Assembly: GCF_963678635.1 (NCBI RefSeq) | Contig: NC_087071.1 | Coordinates: 33,768,548-33,832,547 of the forward strand | Origin: Symsagittifera roscoffensis | Taxonomy: Eukaryota; Xenacoelomorpha; Acoela; Convolutidae | Reading direction: 5' to 3' | Length of the DNA stretch: 64,000 nt | Part shown: piece by piece, positions 55,156 through 64,000 of the stretch | How the letters are laid out: every line of letters starts with the position of its first letter | Position numbering within the stretch: position 1 is the stretch's first letter | Made by a program: the position numbers and the translations under genes | The notes under the pieces: generated by a model | Database searches by the model: none | Told to the model about the DNA's origin: nothing | What the model saw: only the letters and a program-made list of their open reading frames with translations

Positions 55156-55430
55156 TGTTTACAAGACAGCAGATTTATTTAACAAAATTATCAGTAAAGA
55201 TTTGTCACTCTGTTTTAATCATCAAGCTTTTTTTGGGGTTTCTTATTTGAATTGCAAAATTTTCTTCCTGTTTTTTTTCCTAAAGATGTTTGCTAGTACC
55301 CTCGTTCATATCTTCTTGTTTTGTCACAGAAATTATAGTCTGTGTTCGTAAACACCAATTAGTGTCTTGAGGTAATTTGATTAGGTCAAATAATAAATCA
55401 CAGATTTAAACGGATTTTACCGATGTGACA
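55156..55430 (-). repeat. LTR-like repeat, right copy
   Basis: Partner of 51446-51707. On the minus strand it begins TGTCACATCGG and ends CTTGTAAACA. Confidence 0.6.
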
Positions 55431-56847
55431 TTGAGTATATGATTGAATACCTCTTTTTGGTTGAGAGTCCAAGTCAGACTAGTTTTTTAGGTCGAATGAA
55501 AGAAGCAGCCCTAATTCGATGAGTTTATTGTTTGAACGGTCATTTAATTCAACCGGATAAAAGGTTTCCGGTATTGTTTTATGGGTATTTACTGAAAAAA
55601 AAAACCTTAATGGCATCAAGCTAATTTTTGGATCGAATAAATTGGTATGCTTTTTGGTATGCTATTTGATCGTTGGTTGCATCAAGTTTCGAATTTATTT
55701 TTAAAGCTGCCTCAAAATTTTGTCGTGGTGTTTCGTGGAAGGGGGATTAAGTTATATTCGGAAAGGTAAAGAGAACTCGTGGCAGCAAGAAGTTTGAGAG
55801 AAAAAATTGATTATGACTACAGCTTAAACATTTGACGATTTTTTGAGACGTTAAACGATAAGATTAACATCGTTCAATGATCTTTTGTAAAATCTGATTC
55901 AAGAAAACTTTAAACTACAGTGTGCATAATTTGTTAGCTAATGACATGTTGTTTTAAGTTTAACGGGCAAATTTTGTATGGTTCCTTTTGACAAAACGAA
56001 TGTTAATAATGCTTCAAAGTTTGACAATTTTGGACAACTGATATGTAAAACTAGCACTGTTTTAATCTAAAATTTAATTTAAAAGGTCCTAGAATTAATT
56101 GTTGAAGGTTTCTTTAACTAAAGATTCGGTTGTTTATTAATTATTAGGTAAGTTTTATTGGTTAACTATTACGGCGTTAGGTTGAGAGAGTCATATTTAC
56201 ATTCGGGTTCTGTATTTGTATGTATATGAAGCGTATCCGTCTTTATTCATAGAGACTGTCGCAATCATTAGAAGAACACCAGGTAGCAACTCATTGAGAA
56301 CCTTGGAGGGGACTAGCAAAGGAAGAGTTCATTGGTTTTACTTTACTTCAAGTCACAAGAAAAAAATTCAAAAACTTATTTGTCACAAAATTTTTTAAAT
56401 TGGAGGTTTTTCGGGGTTTTAGAAACTAGATTTCTATGTTAGAAGTGAACCAAAAGTTTGTTTTTTGCAGAGCATCTTCTATAATGTCGGGTACTTCTCA
56501 AACCATAGACAAAATGGTACCGATTTTGTGACGGATTTGTTATGTAATGGTCGAAATGGATCCTTGCAAAGGTAAACAAAAAAAGTCATTTTTACGAGTT
56601 GCTTATATTTTGGAAATAGTTCTCGTTTTCTTGATAAAATGAACCTTCCATTGAGCTGTGTGTGGTCGTATAAAGTATACACAAGCCTTGATGTCTTTCG
56701 ACCAATTTGACTCTCTATTGGATATCAACCTTAGTGTTTCGGCTGCTTTGCCTCTTTCAAATCATAATAATTTTTCAAGCCAAAACTTATAACCATACAT
56801 TTTATGAAAATGTAAGTTTACAATTAAGTTCGACTTTGGAGAATATC
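55431..56847. other. Intergenic region, nothing recognised
   Basis: AT-rich sequence without a recognisable gene or repeat. Confidence 0.5.
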
Positions 56848-57170
56848 AAAACGGTGTCAACTTGTTGCGTTACATCTCCATGAGCAAAATCAGTTCGCCT
56901 ACTTTAAAACTTAGATCAAATAGACAAAAAGACCGCAAAGTTTCTTCAAATAGCACAAAAACAAAAAAGAGAAATAAAAAAGTAATTGTTTGTTTTGGTG
57001 TTGTCTAACAATCAAAATTTATTGAGAGAAAAAATGTTCTACCAATGATACTTTACCAAAACATGCATGAAAAATGTTCGTTGTCACCATATATATGTCA
57101 AAAAACGACATCCAAAACATGCATACAAAAATGTTCGTTGTTACAATATTTATGTCAAAAAACGACGTCT
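56848..57170 (+). repeat. Direct repeat R, left copy, ending in a 56-bp tandem dimer
   Basis: Nearly identical to 58655-58958, starting AAACGGTGTCAACTTG. Its last 110 bp are two tandem units of about 56 bp sharing AAACATGCAT, AAATGTTCGTTGT and ATGTCAAAAAACGAC. The two copies are about 1.8 kb apart, in direct orientation, on either side of the RT part of the LINE relic. Predicted frames through it are not convincing genes. Confidence 0.75.
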
Positions 57171-57779
57171 TAAATATGAAAAAACGAGTCCAAAGTATCA
57201 TTCGCAGTTGTTAACGGTTCAAGAAGATTGTTTTTATCCAACTGTAAAAACTTATTTTACGACCACTGTTTTCGATTTCCTTTTTGCTCATGTAGTATGT
57301 TTTTTTTCGGCTGCTAAGTTTTTTTTGTATTGCCTGTTATTATCGTTTCTGTTAACTCATGTTCACTCACCTTTTTATGAAACTTTTTTTCCACAAGGTT
57401 TTTTTAATTTCAATTATGAGCTTTAAAAGCTGATATATATGTAATTCTCGAACAAAACAGAAAAAGTTTATTCCGAATATGTTTCAGATTTTCCCACTCT
57501 TTAATTTTCAAACAACTTCTCCACACAAGTTCTTGCTGGCTTTCTATGTTTTTTAAAGTCTTTTGTAAGCCGTGCCATTTATCAGTACACTACGTCGATA
57601 TATTGGTTGAAAATATGTTTTGTATATCTTGATCACTGTAGATGTTAAAATAAAATTTGAGTTAATAGATCATCGAGCGAAAATTGGCTGCGCTTTTCAA
57701 AATTCTTTCCATATGTGTTTTGAATTTTAGTTTTTTGATCAAATGTTTTCAGAGATTAATTTTGTCGTAATCTATTGTT

Positions 57780-59950
57780 AGAGAATTTTTTCCCGTTAAT
57801 TTCTAACGTGGCTGTTTTATCTTTGTTTATGATAAGCTTATTTCCAGCGTTACATGTTGCAAAACCAATTTCCAACGTTGCATGTATCAGAGTTCACCTG
57901 GTGCTGATTTTCTGTTGAACTTTTTCAATACAATGCTTCATCATCAGAAAACAGTACAACGTTACTTTGACTACAGACGTTTGCCAATCATTTATTTACA
58001 GCAAAAATAACAAAGGACCCGGGACTGAACATTTTGTTACACCATAGTAGAAATATTTATTGTCTGACAGTGAGTTGTTACAACTTGCGTAATGTCTACA
58101 TTTTTGAAGTAGGATCTCATAAAATTAATAACTTTACCTCGAAAACCGTATAGTTGCATTTTTCCAGGGAGACTTTGTGATCAACTCAGTCGAACATTTT
58201 AAATTTTCCCAGATATTGGTAGAATAGATATAGGTCTGTAGTTACCACAATCTGAAAATGTGCCTTTTTTAAGAAATGGCTGAACGTTTTTAAATTGAAG
58301 GACATTATGACAGATCTATATATTAATTAAAAAGGCAATTCAGTAGCTCAAATATAAACGGACCAATTTTTTTGATAAGTTTGTTAATTTGCTTGTATCT
58401 ATCCAGGCAGTTTTTTTTCTTCAGGTTTGCAATTACTTCAGAAACTAATTAGGGTGAAATCCTTTCAAAAATATTTTTTTTCTTTTTCTTTAGTCTGTGG
58501 TCTTGTGTTTTTTGATTAAATTCTGACAAACTTCAATCTAAAATATCCTTAGTTTCTTTTGCAATCGAAATGCTGTGTTTTGAACTCGCTTGTTCTTCCT
58601 TTTTTTCTAATCTTCGATCTTTTTTGATTATTGTTTTGAAGTTTGCTCTCAAAGAAACGGTGTCAACTTGTCGCGTTACATCTCCATGAGCAAAATCAGT
58701 TCGCCTATTTTAAAACTTAGATCAAACAGACAAAAAGACCGCAAAATTTCTTCAAATAGCACAAAAACAAAAAAGAGAAAAAAAAGTATTTGTTTGTTTT
58801 GGTGTTGTCTAACAATCAAAATTTTTGAGAGAAAAAATGTTCTACCCATGAAACTTTACCAAAACATGCATGAAAAACGTTCGTTGTCACCATATAAATG
58901 TCAAAAAACGACATCCAAAACATGCATACAAAAATGTTCGTTGTTACAATATATATGTTCCTGAAATTTATCAAAACTTAATCACACTTGTTATTCAATT
59001 ATTTTTTATTCAATTTTTTTCTACTAATTACTCTCAGATACATTTTAAGCTGTTATCCATTTATTTTTTTCCTTTTTATAGATTGGAATCTTAGAAATAA
59101 ACTCTTCACAAAAACATTGTATCGCTATTTGGAGCTGTGAATAAAAAGCATTCACATCTTCAGTATCTTTTTGCAACCTAATTTTTTCAGTGGTCTGCCA
59201 CTATGCAAAAATGAAAATCAACAGAGTCTCATGGTCATCCAAAACATTCCAGTTATCCCAACAATCAAGATTTTGTACTTTAAGCAAAACTTTGTCTGCA
59301 ATTGAAAACGATACTTCAATTTCTACCGCCTTAGAGTTGTGTTGGATCATGACTACCAAAAAAAATTGGTGAAAATGTATCTTTTGTTGACTGGCTGCTT
59401 TTCGTAATTCGAGTACTTCCTTTTTTCATTAAATTGAACCCAAAAAGTTGTAGGTTGTTTTCAAGATTCATGCAGTCTTTTGTCGACCTACACACTTAAA
59501 CATTCTTGTGTCCACATACAGTGTGCATATCTTCAAGCTGCTTTTTCAACTCGATCACATAAGCATGTAACTGATTAAGAAACTTACAATTGTTCAAACC
59601 AGATATTTTTTAAACAAGTGTTACAAAGATTTTTTTTCCAATGCTTTCGCATAAAATAGTCAAAATTCGCGTTTTTTCTTAAGTCAGTTCTTTAATTTCC
59701 CTATATGAAATCCATTCGCGTACTAAAAAAGCAAAAGTTCCACAGCGTCTGTTCTTATTCACTGTTTTTTTTTATAGACTGGTACCCTGCCAATTTGAAA
59801 ATACAAAACTCCATTTAATCTGTCAGCCACGTTTCAGTAAGAGCTATGATTTGCGGCTCGTTGATTTTAGTTTCTATAAAAGCTCTAAAAAATTGTGATT
59901 TTGTGATATTGAACGCATGTTATTCAACAAAAAACGAACATTCTTTCAGC
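57780..59950 (-). pseudogene. Non-LTR retrotransposon (LINE) relic: endonuclease and reverse transcriptase pieces
   Basis: On the minus strand, near 59850-59800, pieces read EPQIIALTETWLTD and LAGYQSI, the classic start of an APE-type endonuclease of Jockey/CR1-like LINEs. Further down, after an interruption, the RT domain is seen in shifting frames: KKGTFSDCGNYRPISILPI (58275-58215), VDHKVSLEKMQLYGFRGKV with the expected D (about 58190-58110), and LFSDDEALY at the catalytic YxDD position (about 57950). Stops and frameshifts are many, so the element is dead. Repeat R (58655-58958) separates the endonuclease and RT parts, apparently as a later insertion or duplication. The 5' and 3' limits are approximate. 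Confidence 0.65.
58655..58958 (+). repeat. Direct repeat R, right copy, inside the LINE relic
   Basis: Second copy of the repeat at 56848-57170, ending in ATATATGT before the second half of its last tandem unit is complete. It interrupts the LINE between endonuclease and RT segments. Confidence 0.75.
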
Positions 59951-62861
59951 TTTAGAATTTACCTTTTTCCGACCTTATCTTTTTGTTTATATGGCCAGAT
60001 TACTTTTATATTACCGGCGTGCTAAGCTTTAGCAGGCCAATATATTTCTACATTATTGGCCAGGTAAACCATAACGGCCTGCTAAGCTGTGGCTGCAAAA
60101 AAAAACGTTTAATTAGTCCCCAAAGTCTCTGATTACGATTATCTTTTTCGTAACGTTTTCTTTTTGTATAACTCATCACGCGCGGTGACAAAAACTGATA
60201 AAAACTGAACATCGAATAAATACAAAAAAAAAATCATCAAGTTAAAGTAAAAGAATTGACTTCTTATTTTTATTTTTTCAAAAATTATCCGTTCCATGCA
60301 CATAAAAGTGATATTTTTTAATAAAAAACAAAGAATTTTAGTGCAAAAGTAATCAAATTTTCAAATTAATCAAATCGGTACTATCTCTTTACAATCTGCA
60401 TGATGTGGGATTGAAAATTGATATAAAAAAGCTGTTTTCGATTGGATCTTTTTCAAACCTTATGCTTGCTAAGATAATCGGTTCATACTATAATCGAAAA
60501 TGCACTATATAAAACTACCACTGGTCGAAAACTTGTACATTTTTCTCTCGATATTGTTTTAGTATCCTGTTTTTTACAGCATATATAATCTGTATATATT
60601 CGGTAGGTATTTCGTAGATGTTCTTCAATATTATTGAAATGATCACATACAATATGTAACAAAAATCTGTATGAAATTGGTTATATTGTCTGAAAACTAT
60701 AAAAATGGTAACAATTTCAGTTTTGACCAAGCAAACCTTACGTCAATAAACGTATTTTTAAACAAAATTTAGCAACAACTTGAAAATGGAAAAATCTTCC
60801 TGGGTGTTATATTGAGCTGAACTCATTCCAAGAGAAGTGATTACCGTAAACTACAAGGTTGAATAGATCCCTCTAAGACTTTTCCATGCAAGGGTTCTTG
60901 TGGTGAGAAAATGAATTCTCTGAAAATAAACTTCTTCAATTTCAATACTTTACATACATTTTTGCGACGCAAGGTTATAGAAAAAAGATAAAAATAAGAA
61001 TTCCGAAAAAATAACTTTGAACAATTAGTTTTTGCTGTAGGATAGTTCAACATTACTATTCTAGAAAAAAATTTCTGATAGTAAATACCAGCACAATAAA
61101 ATTAAAAGCCTACGGCATAATTTTATCTCAACAAATTCTTTTTATCTGATTGTCAAGTACGGCGAGAAAATCTGTATATAATCTGTGTAAAATATTTATT
61201 TAGAATGTAGAAAATCGGTATAAATTCTGTGTATGATATGTATATAGCCAAAGCGTTTCGGTAAGGATTTATATAATGAAGATAAATTTGATGAAGAAGC
61301 AAAACAAAACTTGCTATAATCCATTATTACAACTAGTAAGCCGAAGTCTAACGATATGAGATTACTACTGCTCTGAAACGTGTGTTGCTGCAGCAACTTT
61401 CCCGAACTATGATAAATCATGGAATAAGTCAAAAAATGATTCTGAAAGTCACAGCGGTTTGTAATATACCATTGAAAAGTTTGAATTAAACCTTCGTGAA
61501 TCCTGTTGATCAGAAAGATTTTCATTACATGCTTTGGCGAATGCTGAACAGCGAATATTATCATAATTTTTGACAGCCGACTAACTTGAGCGAAATCCTC
61601 TTTTTTTCACTCCGATATCTCAAAAAACAATAAAACAAAAACACTCCCTTTCAATACACCTGCTCCATGATCTTATCCGGTATTTTTTCTTCAGACTGGC
61701 ACAGCAGATTTTTCCGTTTGACCCTTGAAAATAATCTGTGAAGACGAAAATACACAACCGACTGCGCAGTTCACATTATTTGCAAAATATATTCAAAAGC
61801 TGCATGTCACGAGTTCAACAACAGAAGACATAGAAAAAACAGAGAATTGAGAAAAAAAAATTGATAAGAACATCATCGAAGAAAAAAGGAAGAAGAAAAA
61901 AGATCTGACAAAATGTACATGTCTTCATAAAAGAACAAATCTTTGTATTAAATCAATATATGGTTACTTGTACATTGATATTGATTTGTAACTCCGAGTT
62001 GAGCGAACAAATTTGCGTTTAACTACTCTGAGGAGAGCGAGTTTGAGAGCAAAACAAAACTTGCTTTTATAACAAAACCTCTATTATTTATCAGTTTTCT
62101 TAGTCGTTTTCCTTTTAGACTTCCTCTCCACCTAACCAAGGAAAACCAAGTTTTTTTGAGCGCATCTGAGTAAAAAAGAAACCTGATTTGAAACGACGCG
62201 AACGCGACTTTTTGTTTTTCCGTAAACGGGATCTTGCATCTCATGTATTCAAAAAACTCCGAAAATCCCTTTTCCAAAAGATAGTTTTTTTTCGGCATTT
62301 TATCTTTTCGTAAAAAAAATCATTCCCTGTTTTGAACTTTCCTGTTGGCGTTTTTCTGTACAATCTAATTAAACATCTGACGAACTTTTCATTTTGTCTA
62401 AAAAAAGACGAATTTTATTTTTACAATAAAAAATGGTGAAGCAGTTGTTGAGCATGTTGTTTGGGTCACTCTTGTCCTAATGTGAATATAATTGTCCTTT
62501 TGTCTCATTTTAAGTTGTGTTTGTGTGTAGATGCGTTTTCCTCTCGTTGTTTCTTGAAAATTGTCGTCCGTTTGTATCCTTGCTTTTAGTGTAGCCTGTT
62601 AATTACCATAACACGGAAACAACTACCGAAAAAAATCATTTAATTTCGAGTTTACCAAACCAAAAACCAAAATTTTTTATCTTCCATGATCATTTAAATT
62701 TTTTGGATACAAAAGCAAACATTTTAACAAGTATAATTTGAAAAAAAAACAGAAAAAAAAACATTCGAAGTTTTTAACTTTAATTTGAAGTAAAACTGAA
62801 TAAGAGGCAAAAAACGTCTAAACGGAACAAGCGCCGTCCTTAACTACGGCTCTCAACAACT
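59951..62861. other. Intergenic region, nothing recognised
   Basis: AT-rich sequence. An imperfect inverted repeat with GGCCTGCTAAGCT-type arms lies at about 60016-60095. Short frames within the stretch show no domain. No RNA gene was seen. Confidence 0.45.
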
Positions 62862-63830
62862 ATGGACGATACCAATAGCAACAAATCGTCCACGTTGACA
62901 TACTTCACGCAAACTCAGGCTGGCTAGGATTGAAATGAGCCGGTCTATGGAGTTCCTACTGTCACAGATAGAAAGAGGGGCCATATTGGTTCTATGAAGA
63001 CTTTGGCACAGAAAACAGAAGACCGATTAGAACAAATGAAAGTAATGGCAACCGAAATGTTCGCAAATGTATCTTCGGAAGACAACGACGACGCTATGGA
63101 GATATGTGCATGTCTTTCACGACAACTTTTAGAGCTAACCCACAACGTCAACACTTTAAGCGAAGACTTAACCAGCTGTTCTGGTTCTAATACAAAAAAC
63201 GTAAGCAAGTCGACGCCTGTATCCGGGCGAAACCCCTTCGTCAAGGACACATATGCCGAAAATAATTTCATTCAGCCCTCTAGCAACCGCGTGAACAATT
63301 CATCTGATGGAGAGCCATTTAACGTACAGAACGACATGCTACTTCACCAACACTCAGCCATCGACGTACCGCAAATATCAATGATCCACTCTGCAAACGA
63401 ATCATTGTCTGGAGAGTTGACCTCTCTAACTTCTCAGTCATGATAAGAAAGCTTGGAACAAAAAAAGTTTACAGGATATGAACAAACTATTCAACCAACG
63501 AATCAATTACTACTAACATCAGTACAACAAGCATCGCCAGCCAATTTACATTTGAATCGAAACCATGATTCATTTCAGTTTTCAGCTCCAGCAGTCCATG
63601 CAAATCTCCACGAAAAACTTTCATTGGAATTTTTCATTTGCTTATTCCAATCGTCAGCAACCAGGAAACGTTATTCAAACATCAACTTCAAAGGAGAATA
63701 ATTTCCATTTAACTCTTCAAACAAAATTAGAGCAGTATACATCTCCCCTACTGTCATACAAGCGAATCGGAACCCGTTTGCTCAAAGTTACACGGTTGAA
63801 CAAGTTCAAAGAACTTTGGATTTGAACAGC
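62862..63830 (+). pseudogene. Degenerate Gln/Asn/Ser-rich reading frame, unrecognised
   Basis: One frame starts at ATG 62862 and is open except for TAG and TGA near 62928-62936, then open again for about 170 codons to a double stop (TGA TAA, 63441-63446). It continues in the same frame to about 63650, after which protein-like sequence shifts frame. The part 62994-63443 contains TLAQKTEDRLEQMKVMATEM, a likely coiled coil, then a polar Ser/Asn-rich region. Codon use and G content are higher than in the flanks, suggesting former coding DNA. I do not recognise it; a retroelement gag start running off the window is possible, as is a decayed host gene. Confidence 0.4.
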
Positions 63831-64000
63831 CAGGCAGTGGATAGTCATGGGGATAATAAAAAGCACCAGGTAGTGGATAGTCATGGGTATGATATAATCA
63901 ATTAAACATTCTCATGCACATCATTGTCATGAACAGGTTTTCAACAACTTGATATCAACACACTGCAAACAGAATAGAGATGCGCTCAGAGAAAATCATT
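63829..64000. other. Window end with a short direct repeat
   Basis: GTGGATAGTCATGGG occurs twice (about 63837 and 63873), within AGGCAGTGGATAG and AGGTAGTGGATAG contexts. Nothing else was recognised before the window ends. Confidence 0.5.

Larger units (their letters stand above)
51446..55430 (-). mobile_element. Decayed env-bearing LTR element, internally rearranged
   Basis: Two direct repeats (51446-51707 and 55156-55430) of 262-275 bp flank 3.4 kb. On the minus strand they begin TGTCACATC (TATCACATC in one) and end TGTAAACA, consistent with TG-CA LTR ends. The interior shows no gag or pol but has two parts of an envelope-like gene: the C-terminal part on the minus strand next to 51707 and the N-terminal part on the plus strand next to 55156. 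Minus orientation fits best, because env C-terminus and membrane anchor then adjoin the 3' LTR. The opposite strand of the N-terminal part suggests an internal inversion. Stops and frameshifts are frequent. I could not identify a primer-binding site, purine tract or target duplication. Confidence 0.55.

Overview
The window is AT-rich eukaryotic DNA from what is most likely an invertebrate animal. The reasons are protease genes split by GT-AG introns, tRNA-derived SINE sequence, a Jockey/CR1-type LINE relic, and env-bearing LTR retroelements. I cannot name the species. The 3' splice-site-like TTTTAG that directly abuts the ATG of both cathepsin genes would suit a lineage with spliced-leader trans-splicing (tunicate, cnidarian, crustacean, flatworm or nematode), but a 5' UTR intron would look the same.

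Layout. 1-3266: intergenic, with old repeat fragments. 3267-9613 and 15675-18534 (+): two tandem five-exon cathepsin L-like cysteine protease genes, both with complete open frames (336 and 338 aa), identical intron phases, and a patch of near identity in exon 5. 12.1-14.5 kb: SINE pieces, a duplicated 170-bp repeat and a long hairpin. 19070-20067: an almost complete miniature LTR element (TRIM). 22.2-23.7 kb: nested duplications, then a G-rich island. About 24.4 to at least 36.7 kb (+): a 5'-truncated Ty3/Gypsy-type element with gag-pro, RT-RNase H, integrase, small hydrophobic and accessory frames, a broken env and a further accessory frame that starts on the env stop codon. 40286-49221 (-): exons of a chymotrypsin-fold serine protease homologue in which the catalytic serine is replaced by aspartate; two of its exons lie in a perfect-looking 1827-bp tandem duplication. 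51446-55430: a second, much more decayed env-bearing LTR element whose env halves lie on opposite strands. 56.8-59.9 kb (-): a LINE relic interrupted by a 304-bp repeat that is also present just downstream. 62862-63830 (+): a broken, unrecognised Gln/Asn/Ser-rich reading frame.

A non-autonomous repeat of about 530 bp, with a hairpin near each end and AACAA at both ends, recurs seven to eight times between 1 and 48 kb.

The host genes are secreted proteases: the cathepsin pair are probably lysosomal or digestive enzymes, and the serine protease homologue is probably non-catalytic. The rest is a dense record of retroelement insertion. The most unusual item is the tail of the large LTR element, where small ORF, env and accessory ORF are linked by ATGA, 13-nt and TAATG overlaps, as in compact viral genomes. 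All splice sites, domain calls and boundaries here were read by eye; none has been confirmed by alignment or transcript data.
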